Shown here: one piece after another, positions 1 to 8,039 of the stretch
Numbering within the stretch: the first letter of the stretch is position 1
Layout of the letters: every line of letters begins with the position of its first letter
Source of the DNA: Candidatus Contendibacter sp.
Lineage (GTDB): Bacteria; Pseudomonadota; Gammaproteobacteria; Competibacterales; Competibacteraceae
DNA: 38,333 nt
Reading direction: 5' to 3'
Assembly (NCBI GenBank): GCA_008933795.1
Contig: WBUJ01000019.1
Coordinates: 1-38,333 of the forward strand
The notes under the pieces: model-generated
The model's database searches: none
What the model was told of the DNA's origin: nothing
What the model saw: the letters and a program-made list of their open reading frames with translations, nothing else
Translations under genes and position numbers: made by a program

Positions 1-1029
1 GCCCCTGGCACGGGCCGGCGCCGTCCGCGTCCACCACCGCCCGCGACACCACCGCCCGCGGACGCAATCCAGGCGGCCCTCAACCAACCCGCCGTGGCAG
101 GCCCCGTGACGGTCTGTCCGCAAGCCTTGCCAATCGCACCGCCACCCGCACCGGTTCCCATGCCCGGTCCCTACGCCCACTATAAGAATGAGCAAGGCAA
201 TCATGCCGCGGTCTGGGGGCCAGCGAATAACCTGTATCTGGAGTTTCAGTTCTCGAGGGGGATCCCGGAAGACCGGGGCCCGGGCAATCCTGGTGACGAA
301 GCCATCGCCCGAGATCTCGCATTGGCGGCCGTTCGGCAGGCCCGGAGTCTGTTACCGAACGGCCCCTACAACAATCGGGCCGGCCTTCCGGAGAATATCC
401 GTAATCGCGCCGAACACCCCCTGACCGAGGACGGGCGGGGGGACTTCATCTGGCAAGACGGCATGGATCTGCTCGAAGAGAAACCAGGCGATCCGAATCG
501 ACTGTTCGACCAAACCCGTATGGCGCAGCTACCCGACGGGCTGGTCCGGGCACTGTCGCTGATGGCGGCCAGCACCCTCAAAATGGAGGGCGGGGTTTGC
601 GAGAAATTCTCTTCGGTAGTCCTGGGCATTCTGTCCACGACGGCCCCGCCGGGGACGGAGGCCCTCAAGGTGGCCTGGAGCGGAGACCATCACTATGTCG
701 TCGTCCGGCACGGAACCTCACAGTGGTACGTCGCCGATCCGTGGCCGCACAACGCTTATGTTCAACCCTGGGCAGATAACTACTTCGAAAGGGCAGGTAC
801 GGAACATTACACCAGGCTCATCGTCCACGCGCCGGTCGAGGACATGTACGGAGTCGTATTCGACCACAACGAACTCGAAAACTCGAAGAAGACCGCGAGC
901 CGAGTCGTGCCGTACACCCGCACGGACGGGCAGTTCGACCACAACTGGGGTCAACGAGACAACCTTCCCAAGGGGGTGACGGCGCCTCCTCGAGGGATCC
1001 TCGCGGCTGGAGAAGAAGACTGGGGGTAA
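1..1029 (+). CDS. C-terminal part of a large protein with a papain/transglutaminase-like Cys-His-Asp domain
   Basis: The reading frame is open from base 1, so the true start lies outside the window; the first in-window start would be GTG at 94. The first ~60 residues are a proline-rich linker (runs such as PRPPPPATPPP). The globular part that follows holds three motifs in the order expected of a papain-like or transglutaminase-like fold. Counted from the GTG these are GGVCEKFSS (Cys169), GDHHYVVV (His199/His200) and WYVADPW (Asp215). Such domains occur as proteases, deamidases or acyltransferases at the C-terminus of secreted effectors and polymorphic toxins. A proline-rich linker before a C-terminal catalytic domain fits that layout. 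The gene ends at TAA 1027-1029 with no immunity-like gene directly behind it, only 204 bp and then IS debris. The substrate is unknown and the toxin role is inference. Confidence 0.6.
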   Translation, partial: APGTGRRRPRPPPPATPPPADAIQAALNQPAVAGPVTVCPQALPIAPPPAPVPMPGPYAHYKNEQGNHAAVWGPANNLYLEFQFSRGIPEDRGPGNPGDEAIARDLALAAVRQARSLLPNGPYNNRAGLPENIRNRAEHPLTEDGRGDFIWQDGMDLLEEKPGDPNRLFDQTRMAQLPDGLVRALSLMAASTLKMEGGVCEKFSSVVLGILSTTAPPGTEALKVAWSGDHHYVVVRHGTSQWYVADPWPHNAYVQPWADNYFERAGTEHYTRLIVHAPVEDMYGVVFDHNELENSKKTASRVVPYTRTDGQFDHNWGQRDNLPKGVTAPPRGILAAGEEDWG

Positions 1030-1233
1030 ACGACCGATATCCAGCAGCGTGAGCACAAGGTGTGGGAAAGAGGGCCGGGTTCGCCCCCTGACGCGGGTCC
1101 GCATTTGGGACCGGGGCGCTCCGGATACCGGTGCCCCCCCGGATGCAGCCGAGGCTCCGCGGACTCGCCCCGGTGGTCTGGGCTTCGCAGGACCACGACG
1201 CGCGAGGTCCGGGTCGGCCTGGGTGGTGTCGGT

Positions 1234-1389
1234 TGAAGTGGACCCCATTGTCCAGACAATTTTTGGTCGAATTAAAGGTAGAGTCTCTGCGTTTGTTGGG
1301 GACAGGATGATGGCCCTGTCGGCATACACCTCGGCGGGTGTTCGATAGTCCGGAGCCTGATGAGGACGCTGGTGGTTGTAGAACTTGGA
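1234..1389 (-). mobile_element. IS3-family transposase remnant (3' end with terminal inverted repeat)
   Basis: Read on the minus strand, 1389 to about 1255 encodes the typical IS3-family OrfB C-terminus (YNHQRPHQAPDYRTPAEVY). In intact elements this follows the catalytic DDE core. The element's outer end appears to be at 1234, where TGAAGTGGACCCCATTGTCC looks like an IS3-type terminal repeat. Everything upstream (orfA, the DDE core, the other end) is missing, so the fragment cannot move. The frame runs on into the neighbouring sequence because the remnant has lost its own stop codon. Confidence 0.7.
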
Positions 1390-1557
1390 GTAGCGAGTGA
1401 AAACGCCAGCCTTTTCCAGCCAGAGGCGCATCATGCGCGAATGGTTGCCGCCGCGCGGGAAATGGATGCCGCGCTCGGCTAACCATTCGCGCAGCTTGAT
1501 GAGATCGACGGCTTCCCCGGCGGCCTGAATATCCTGGACGCACTGAACGAGATTCAT
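1390..1557 (-). pseudogene. Fragment of an unrecognised gene fused in frame to the IS3 remnant
   Basis: From ATG 1557 the minus strand encodes about 55 well-formed residues, including LREWLAERGIHFPRGGNHSR and MMRLWLEKAGVF, then changes abruptly into the IS3 OrfB tail. Coding-like sequence continues upstream of the ATG in the same frame (FARHILLNLNG) to a TGA near 1611, so the ATG may be internal. The segment looks like a small helical, possibly winged-helix, piece of a larger protein, but I do not recognise the family. It lies directly behind the mepA stop codon (TGA 1609-1611). I read it as a gene broken by an IS3 insertion followed by deletion. Confidence 0.5.
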
Positions 1558-1608
1558 GCCGTTCAGGTTCAGGAGGATATGACGGGCGAATATGGAGAAC
1601 GTCGCTTT

Positions 1609-2478
1609 TCATGGACGTTCCGTGCGCCACGCCGTCGGACCGTAGAGCACCGCTTCACAGGCCGCCGGCAATCGATCTGCCGAGGGCGGCTCGGGTTTCC
1701 GGTAGGGCTTGGGTGACAGCGTTGCCTGCACGATGTCCCGGACCCAGTGGGCCAGGTCGGCGTCGCAGCCATCCCCAGGTGGAAATGGCTTTTGCGGCTT
1801 GCATAGATCGTCGCCGGGCGGGCAGGCCAGCCGGACGTGGAAATGGGCGTCGTGGCCCCACCACGGCCGCACCTTTTCCAGCCAGCGCCGGTCGGCTTCG
1901 CTGTAACACAGCGATTGCTTGATGATCGGGTTGACGAAAATACGCTCCACTTCCGGCGCCAGCGCCGCTTGCCGCAGCGTATCCCGATAACGCAGCGACC
2001 AGCGGGAATCATTTAACGTTCCCTCGGCGGGTCGGATCATCGACGGCATGTCGATCCGCTCGACGTCGGCCCGCGACAACAGCCGGTCACGCGGCTGTTG
2101 CAGGAACCACACATCCACGTCCAAACCGCTCTGATGGCTGCGATGACCGTTCGGCATCGGGCCACCGCGCGGTTGCCCCAGATCGCCGATCAACAACCGA
2201 TCACCGTTCGCTGCCGTTCGCCGGCCCAGTCGCTCCACAAACGCGGCCAGGGCCGGATGCCCGTAATAGCGGTTGCGGCTGGGGCGCATGACCTGATAGC
2301 CGTCGCCGACCAGCGGCAGCGCCACCGCGCCGGCGATGCAGCCGGCGGCGTAGGAGCCGATCACCCGCGGTGGCCCGACCAGCGGATATCCGACCGTGCT
2401 CCAACCGTTGCCAGCCTGGGCCGGCAAGATGCTCGTTGACAACAACAGAAATAGTAGAATCGGAAGTCGGACGGCCAT
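1609..2478 (-). CDS. mepA: Penicillin-insensitive murein endopeptidase MepA (peptidase M74)
   Basis: A periplasmic LAS-type zinc metallopeptidase that cuts D-alanyl-meso-diaminopimelyl cross-links in peptidoglycan. The 289-residue product starts with a signal peptide (MAVRLPILLFLLLSTSILPAQA, cleaved about residue 22). The M74 zinc motifs are complete: GHRSHQSGLDVDVW (His112, Asp120 by this numbering) and GHDAHFHVRL (His209, His212). Several cysteines match the disulfide-rich family. ATG 2478 is chosen over the upstream candidate at 2511 because it places the signal peptide at the N-terminus; a GGAAA lies just before it. It is transcribed away from the alcohol dehydrogenase gene at 2600, so the 121 bp between them should hold both promoters. 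Length and motifs look intact. Confidence 0.95.
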   Translation of the reverse strand: MAVRLPILLFLLLSTSILPAQAGNGWSTVGYPLVGPPRVIGSYAAGCIAGAVALPLVGDGYQVMRPSRNRYYGHPALAAFVERLGRRTAANGDRLLIGDLGQPRGGPMPNGHRSHQSGLDVDVWFLQQPRDRLLSRADVERIDMPSMIRPAEGTLNDSRWSLRYRDTLRQAALAPEVERIFVNPIIKQSLCYSEADRRWLEKVRPWWGHDAHFHVRLACPPGDDLCKPQKPFPPGDGCDADLAHWVRDIVQATLSPKPYRKPEPPSADRLPAACEAVLYGPTAWRTERP

Positions 2479-2599
2479 GGCATTTCCATCGGTGCGGGGT
2501 TGATAAAGCAAAGCTTAGCGAAGGTATGGGCATTTGGGCAGTGCCGACTGTTTCGGGCAAGCTGAGAAAGTGGGGGGCGGCTATGCTGCGAACATTGCC

Positions 2600-4390
2600 A
2601 TGCCCGAAAAGGTCCGTCCCATGTTGCCCGACTATTTTGAATTTTCCCTGCCCACCCGCGTGATTTACGGAATCGGCGTCATCCATCAGTTGAACGACGC
2701 CGTGGCGCATTATGGTCCCCGGCGGGCGCTACTGGTAACCGATGCGATTCTGGTTCAGGCCGGGCTGGCGGAGCGGGTGCGAGCCGGGTTCCAATCCACC
2801 GCCATCGAGATCGTCGCGACGTTCGACCAAGTGCCGCCCAATTCCACGATCAAGACTGTCGAAGACTGCGCGGCGCTGGGCCGGGAACACGGCTGCGACC
2901 TGATTGTCGGCCTGGGCGGCGGCAGCGTGCTGGACACCGCCAAGGTCGCCAATATTTTGATGGTCAAGGGCGGGCGGGTACAGGAACACATGGGCGCGTA
3001 TCTGCTCGGCGCGGCCAAGTTGCTCCCGCTGTTCCCGATCCCGACCACCGCCGGCACCGGTTCGGAAGTCACCAAAGTAGCAGTCATCGCCGACCCCGAC
3101 CACGACGTGAAGCTGCCGTTCGCGGAAAACCAGTTCCTGCCCGATCTGGCGATCCTTGACCCGGAACTGACTCGAACCCTGCCGCCGAAATTGACCGCCA
3201 TGACCGGCATGGACGCGCTGACCCACGCCATCGAAGCCTACGTGGACAAGGAATGGTCGCCGGCGTCCGACGGGTTGGCGCTGCAAGCCATCCGGCTGAT
3301 CCGCGACTACCTGTTGCTGGCCTGCGCCCAGCCGGAAAACCTGCCGGCGCGCGGGGCGATGCTGGTGGCAAGCTGCCTGGCGGGCATCGCCTTCTCGCAC
3401 TCGATGGTGGGAATGACGCATGGCGTTTCGCACGCCCTGGGCGGGGTTTACCACATCCCGCACGGGCTGGCGAACGCGCTGGTCTTACCGGAGGTGATGG
3501 ATTACAACCTGGAATCGCGGCTGGACCGCTACGCCGACATCGCCGAGGCGCTGGGGGTGGCGTTCCCAAGGCCGGGCGCGGCGCTGGGCAACCTGCTGCG
3601 CTACGGTGGGCTGGGGTTCGCCGCGCCGCTGGCCAAGCCGTTGACCGGCCTGGACCGCTGGTTCCGACGCAAGGCGGCGAAAGCGGGCGTTGCCTACGTT
3701 CGCACCCTGAACCGGCAACTGGCGCACCTGACCGGAATGCCGCTCAATCTGCGCGAGGCCGGAGTCAAGGACGGACTGGCGAAGCTGGAGCAGGTGGCGG
3801 ATACCGCCATGACCGACGGTTCGATGCTGTACAACCCGCGCGAGCCGGAACGGGAAGCGGTGGCGCGGATCGTCCGCGCGCTGTACGAAACCACCGTGAC
3901 GCCGCTGCCCGTGTCGCCGGCGGATTTGCGGCCGGCGGGAACGACGGCGGAGGCGCGGGAGCTGCGTAACGTTTTCCCGGACGCCGACACGCTTTATCGA
4001 GTGCTGGGCGGCTTTTTCGAGCGGCTGAAAACCGATCCGCAAATCGGTGGGCCATTGAAGGATTCCGGGTTGTGCGTCCAGTTCGCGTTCGATCCGCCGG
4101 CGGCCACGATGACCATCGATGCGCGGGGCGACGAGGTGAAAATTTATCGGGGCGCGGAATTCAGCGGCCAGCCGGAAGTGACCATGCGCATGAGCGCCGA
4201 TTTCGCCCATGCGTTCTGGCATGGCCAGGTCAATCTGGTGTCGGCTCTGACCCGCCGGCAGGTCGTCGCCAAGGGCAACGTGCCCAAGACCCTGCGCCTG
4301 CTGCCCATCCTGAAACCGGCCTATGCGTTGTATCCGCGATATCTGGCGGAAGTGGGCATGGCGGATAAAATCATGAAGTCCTCGGAATAG
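2600..4390 (+). CDS. Iron-containing alcohol dehydrogenase fused to a C-terminal SCP2 sterol-carrier domain
   Basis: A 596-residue protein. Residues 1 to about 400 are a group III (iron-type) alcohol dehydrogenase: NAD(P)-binding GGGS at 106-109, PTTAGTGSEVT, and metal ligands Asp205 and His209 in GMDALTHAIEAY, then His274 and His288 in MTHGVSH...IPHG. The spacing matches E. coli FucO (D196, H200, H263, H277). From about residue 454 the sequence becomes an SCP2-like domain (LYRVLGGFFERL, VKIYRGAEFSGQPEVTMRMS, ending LAEVGM), a fold that binds lipids or acyl chains. The fusion suggests a hydrophobic alcohol or aldehyde substrate presented by the SCP2 part; this is inference. ATG 2600 is preferred; ATG 2621 (MLPDYFEF) is possible. 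The gene is monocistronic and divergent from mepA. Confidence 0.9.
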   Translation: MPEKVRPMLPDYFEFSLPTRVIYGIGVIHQLNDAVAHYGPRRALLVTDAILVQAGLAERVRAGFQSTAIEIVATFDQVPPNSTIKTVEDCAALGREHGCDLIVGLGGGSVLDTAKVANILMVKGGRVQEHMGAYLLGAAKLLPLFPIPTTAGTGSEVTKVAVIADPDHDVKLPFAENQFLPDLAILDPELTRTLPPKLTAMTGMDALTHAIEAYVDKEWSPASDGLALQAIRLIRDYLLLACAQPENLPARGAMLVASCLAGIAFSHSMVGMTHGVSHALGGVYHIPHGLANALVLPEVMDYNLESRLDRYADIAEALGVAFPRPGAALGNLLRYGGLGFAAPLAKPLTGLDRWFRRKAAKAGVAYVRTLNRQLAHLTGMPLNLREAGVKDGLAKLEQVADTAMTDGSMLYNPREPEREAVARIVRALYETTVTPLPVSPADLRPAGTTAEARELRNVFPDADTLYRVLGGFFERLKTDPQIGGPLKDSGLCVQFAFDPPAATMTIDARGDEVKIYRGAEFSGQPEVTMRMSADFAHAFWHGQVNLVSALTRRQVVAKGNVPKTLRLLPILKPAYALYPRYLAEVGMADKIMKSSE

Positions 4391-4496
4391 CCGACCCGCG
4401 CCCCCGATCCTTCCGCCACCCCCTGCACCGCCGTGGCGAGGCGGGCTTGTCACGAGGCGGGAACCGGCTGGCCGGCGATTTCCCTGGCCCAACCGA

Positions 4497-5273
4497 TCAA
4501 CCCGCGACCAGCAACCGCGTCGCCATGAGCGCCACCACGATCAGGAACACCGGGCGGATGAACGGCGCTCCGTAGCGAATCGCGCCGTGCGCCCCGGCGA
4601 ACGCCCCCACCATCAGCAGCGCCCCCATGCTCAAGCCTATGGCGTAGTTGATGTTGCCGAGGACCACGAAGGTCAGCAGGGCGGTGAGGTTGCTGATGAA
4701 GTTCATGAACCGGGCCACCCCGGCGGCGGCGACCAGATCCAGCCGGAACAGCTTCATCGCCGCCGCCATCCAGAACGCTCCCGTGCCGGGGCCGATGAAA
4801 CCGTCGTAGAAGCCGATCAGTCCACCGGTGGCCAGCTTGATCCCGCACCGGACGGAATGAGGTGGCAACGGCGGTCCCGGTTGGCCGGTGGCCGGTCGGA
4901 CGCGGCGCGGCCAGAGCAAATAGGCCGCCGCCAGCAGGATCGCCAGCGGCAGCAGCTTCTTCAACACCCCGGCGCTCGTCAGATAGATCAGCACCGATCC
5001 GCCCAGCGCCCCGACGAAAGTGCCAAAACTCATCGCCCACCACAGCGCCGGCTGGAACAGTCCCTTGCGGATGAAAGTCAGCGAGGCGCTGAAAGTACCG
5101 AAGGTGCCGACCAGCTTGTTGGTGCCGACCACCAGATGCGGCGGCATTCCGGTACTCAGCAAGGCGGGCATGACCAGCATCCCGCCGCCGCCGGCGATGG
5201 CGTCGATGAAACCGGCCAACAGGGCGACGCCGCCCAGCAGCAGGAGCGTGGCGGGGTCCAGGGCAAGTTCCAT
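4497..5273 (-). CDS. TauE/SafE (TSUP) family membrane permease
   Basis: A 258-residue inner-membrane protein of the TauE/SafE family, whose members export or import sulfite, sulfoacetate and other small organic anions; the substrate here cannot be told. About eight hydrophobic segments are visible. The family repeat appears twice: GFIDAIAGGGGMLVMPAL near the N-terminus and GFYDGFIGPGTGAFW in the second half. ATG 5273 (MELALDP) places the first membrane segment near the N-terminus; candidates further upstream add only a polar tail. It is the last gene of the minus-strand run that begins with dapD, 89 bp behind the aldo/keto reductase. Confidence 0.88.
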   Translation of the reverse strand: MELALDPATLLLLGGVALLAGFIDAIAGGGGMLVMPALLSTGMPPHLVVGTNKLVGTFGTFSASLTFIRKGLFQPALWWAMSFGTFVGALGGSVLIYLTSAGVLKKLLPLAILLAAAYLLWPRRVRPATGQPGPPLPPHSVRCGIKLATGGLIGFYDGFIGPGTGAFWMAAAMKLFRLDLVAAAGVARFMNFISNLTALLTFVVLGNINYAIGLSMGALLMVGAFAGAHGAIRYGAPFIRPVFLIVVALMATRLLVAG

Positions 5274-5362
5274 GGGCGCGAATCGTTCCGGCGCTCGTCT
5301 CTGATTCGAAGATACCGCCGGCGGAGTCAACGGCGATGGCGACTACCGTGCCGGCCCAACCT

Positions 5363-6229
5363 TTATTGATCGGATAGCCGGTCGAGGGCGGCGATATCAT
5401 CAGGGCCGAGCGTCAAATCGGTCGCCCGCAGACTGTCGCGGATGCTGGCAACCTTGCTGGCGCCGGGGATCGGCAGAATGTGCCGGCCCTTGTGCAGCAG
5501 CCAAGCCAGGGCGATGCGGTGCGGCGAGGCTTGGTATTGGGCGGCAAGTTGTTGCAGCAAGGGTTCCTGGCTGAGGCGGACGTGACCGTGATGCCCGCCG
5601 ACCGGGCTGTAGGGGATGTAGGTAATTCGCCGCGCCCGACAGAAGTCGATCAGGCCGTTGCGAAAATCCCGCTGGTCGAAGAGATTACAGTGATTTTGCA
5701 CCGACGCGATCACGGTGAAGCCGAGGGCCTGTTCCAGTTGCGCGGGACTGACGTTGGACAAGCCGAGGTGGCGGATTTTGCCTTCTTCCTTCAGCTTGAC
5801 CAGGGTTTCCAGCGAACGGCGGAAGTCCACCTTGGGATCGACGGCGTGCAGTTGGTACAGGCTGATGCAATCGGTTTGCAGGGCTTGCAAACTGCGCTCG
5901 CAGGAGAGGCGCAACCAGTCGGGATCGCCATCCACCACCCAAGCCCCGCCGGGACGGCGCAGTCCGCCCTTGGTGGCCACCATCACCTGCTCGGTCTTGC
6001 CGAGCTGGTCCAACGCTTGCCGAATCAGTCGCTCGTTGTGGCCGATGTCGTCATCGTCCAGGCAGTACACGTTGGCGGTGTCGATGAAATTACCTCCATC
6101 GGCGACGAATGCTTCGATCACCGCAAACGCCTGGGCTTCGTCCGGTCGCCCGCTGATGGACAGCGGCATGGCGCCCAGGCCGATGGATTTAAACATCAAT
6201 CCGGTGTTGCCAAGTTCGCGTTGTTTCAT
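5363..6229 (-). CDS. Aldo/keto reductase
   Basis: A 288-residue NAD(P)H-dependent oxidoreductase with a TIM-barrel fold. The catalytic tetrad is visible: Asp50 and Tyr55 in FIDTANVY, Lys87 in VATKGG and His128 in LYQLHAVDP. The C-terminal cofactor signature IPGASKVASIRDSL is present. The length is normal for the family and the N-terminus (MKQRELGNTGL) is typical, so ATG 6229 is secure. The substrate cannot be predicted. It lies 37 bp downstream of dapE on the same strand and is probably co-transcribed. Confidence 0.92.
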   Translation of the reverse strand: MKQRELGNTGLMFKSIGLGAMPLSISGRPDEAQAFAVIEAFVADGGNFIDTANVYCLDDDDIGHNERLIRQALDQLGKTEQVMVATKGGLRRPGGAWVVDGDPDWLRLSCERSLQALQTDCISLYQLHAVDPKVDFRRSLETLVKLKEEGKIRHLGLSNVSPAQLEQALGFTVIASVQNHCNLFDQRDFRNGLIDFCRARRITYIPYSPVGGHHGHVRLSQEPLLQQLAAQYQASPHRIALAWLLHKGRHILPIPGASKVASIRDSLRATDLTLGPDDIAALDRLSDQ

Positions 6230-6266
6230 GGGGTTGTTCTCCGGTGGCGTGTCGTGGTGTCGATGC

Positions 6267-7427
6267 TCATGGTGTCAGCAGCCGGCTTAGTATGCCCTGA
6301 TAAATCCGGCCGAGACGTTCGAGTTCGGCGATCGCCACTCGTTCGTTGACCTTGTGAATGGTGGCGTTGAGGGGACCCAATTCGATGACTTCGGCGCCGG
6401 TGGGAGCGATGAAGCGGCCATCGGAAGTGCCGCCGGTGGTGGAGAGCTGCGGTTCCAGCCCGATTTCGGCGCGAATCGCGGCGGCGGCGGCGGCCACCAA
6501 GTCGCCGGGCGGGGTGAAATAGGGGGGACCGGACAGCCTCCATTCCAGCACGTATTGGAATACCTGGCCGGTTTTGACCTCTTCATTCAGCAGGGCGGTT
6601 TCGACGATCAGCCGGGTGCGCTCCTGAAGCTGATCGACCGTCGTCGCCGGCGAGAAGCGGAAATTGAACAACATCTCCAAATCGCCGGGAATGACGTTGT
6701 CCGCCCCGGTTCCGGAGCGGAGGTTGGATATCTGGAACGAGGTCGGCGGGAAAAACTCGTGGCCCTGATCCCAGATTTCGTCAGTGAGGGTGGTCAGGAT
6801 CACGCCGACCGCATGGATGGGATTTTGCGCCAGATGCGGGTAGGCGACGTGGCCTTGCACGCCGCGCAGGATCAGTCGGCCGTTCAGCGAGCCGCGCCGG
6901 CCATTCTTGATCGTATCGCCCAGTTGAGTTGAGCAGGACGGTTCGCCCACCAGACACCAGCGGATTTTTTCGCCGCGCGCCTCCAATCGCTCGATCACCT
7001 TGACCGTGCCATCGGTCGCCACGCCTTCCTCGTCGCTGGTGATCAGGAAGGCAATCGAGCCGCGCGGGTGCGGGTGGGCGGCGAGGAACCGTTCGCAGGC
7101 GGTAATCATTGCCGCCAGGCTGCCTTTCATGTCCGCCGCGCCGCGGCCGTACAGGAAGCCGTCGCGAAGTTCCGGCGTGAACGGCGGCGATTGCCATTGT
7201 TCCAATGGGCCGGGCGGCACCACGTCGGTATGGCCGGCGAAGGCGAACAACGGTTCGTCCTCGCCCAAGCGTGCCCAGAAGTTATCCACGTCGCCGAAGC
7301 GCAGCCGTTCGACCCGAAAGCCGAGCGCTTCCAGTCGGGCGATCAGGACTTCCTGGCAGCCGGCGTCCTCGGGCGTGATCGAGGGCCGGCAGAGCAGGTC
7401 AATGGCAAGGCCCAGGGTAGCGGGCAT
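6267..7427 (-). CDS. dapE: Succinyl-diaminopimelate desuccinylase DapE
   Basis: A cytosolic di-zinc M20 hydrolase that converts N-succinyl-LL-diaminopimelate to LL-diaminopimelate and succinate in lysine and peptidoglycan synthesis. The 386-residue product carries all metal and catalytic positions at almost the same numbers as other DapE proteins: His66 and Asp68 in [11 protein letters not shown], Asp99 in GAADMKG, Glu133/Glu134 in TSDEEG and His358 in NATIHKVNE. Start ATG 7427 ([12 protein letters not shown]) is chosen because the 30 codons upstream have no family character. dapD lies 2.2 kb upstream on the same strand, separated by the Rpn-type remnant and the vWA gene, so a dap cluster may have been split by insertions. 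Confidence 0.96.
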   Translation of the reverse strand: MPATLGLAIDLLCRPSITPEDAGCQEVLIARLEALGFRVERLRFGDVDNFWARLGEDEPLFAFAGHTDVVPPGPLEQWQSPPFTPELRDGFLYGRGAADMKGSLAAMITACERFLAAHPHPRGSIAFLITSDEEGVATDGTVKVIERLEARGEKIRWCLVGEPSCSTQLGDTIKNGRRGSLNGRLILRGVQGHVAYPHLAQNPIHAVGVILTTLTDEIWDQGHEFFPPTSFQISNLRSGTGADNVIPGDLEMLFNFRFSPATTVDQLQERTRLIVETALLNEEVKTGQVFQYVLEWRLSGPPYFTPPGDLVAAAAAAIRAEIGLEPQLSTTGGTSDGRFIAPTGAEVIELGPLNATIHKVNERVAIAELERLGRIYQGILSRLLTP

Positions 7428-7456
7428 GGGTGCAAGGTCTCGGTATCGCTGTTTTG

Positions 7457-7848
7457 TTAATGGGTATCCGCGAAGACCTCGGCCAACGTGGCGGCGATCA
7501 GTACCCGTTCGCCCCACGACAGCCGCGTTTCAGGGTCCACTTCCGCAATGCGGCGCTGGTAGCTTGGGGGTAGTTTGCCAAATCTGGCCTGGGGCAGGCG
7601 TTCCAGAAACAGCGTCTCTCCCTCGATCTTGCCCTCGATCTTGCCCTCGATCTTGCCTTGATCAAACAGTTGTTGCGCGGTGGAAATCATGGTTGCCTCC
7701 AAAGCCGGCGACAGCGGCGGGGCCAACAAGGTCCGCCATTGTACCGGGTTCAAATCCGTTGATCCGCCAGCCGCAGCACTCCAGCGAGCCGGGCGGGGTC
7801 CGGGTTGCGGACGCTGTCCAATGCCGCCAAGAACACCCGCAACACCAG
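7457..7848 (-). pseudogene. Decayed Rpn/DUF4351-type (PD-(D/E)XK nuclease/transposase family) gene
   Basis: Two pieces of one gene in different minus-strand frames. The first, 7848 to the TGA at 7750-7752, reads LVLRVFLAALDSVRNPDPAR followed by GVLRLADQRI. The second, ending at 7457, reads ISTAQQLFDQGKIEGKIEGKIEG followed by RFGKLPPSYQRRI and [17 protein letters not shown]. The second is the characteristic C-terminus of Rpn/DUF4351 proteins (a repetitive KIEG linker, then the DUF4351 end). The N-terminal nuclease domain is missing. ATG 7690 could still give a 77-residue peptide, but this is most likely debris. The KIEG linker comes from a short tandem DNA repeat around 7617-7657. Confidence 0.7.
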
Positions 7849-8039
7849 TGACCGCCATCGGGCGCGGGCAGGTCACCAGGAACGACCACTGGTTGCTGGA
7901 CAACCCGGCGGTGGAGTGGCGCGCAATCCTGGCGGTCTATGCCAGGCGGGCGATGGAGCGGATGGCCGGTCAGTCGGTGGTAGTGTGACTCGACCGAAAT
8001 GGATTCCTCCCTGAACCCGCCGCCAGTGACGGCTACTAC
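7849..8039. other. Short unassigned stretch between the Rpn remnant and the vWA gene
   Basis: No complete gene. The plus strand from about 7860 to TGA 7986-7988 reads as plausible protein (NDHWLLDNPAVEWRAILAVY, then ARRAMERMAGQ) without a start codon or ribosome site in the right place. It may be the tail of another broken gene. No terminator-like hairpin was seen. Confidence 0.3.

Noticed and set aside
718-1557. Long minus-strand frame of 279 codons overlapping the left-edge gene
   Set aside because: Only the first ~105 codons have protein character (gene fragment plus IS3 tail); the rest is antisense of the Cys-His-Asp gene.
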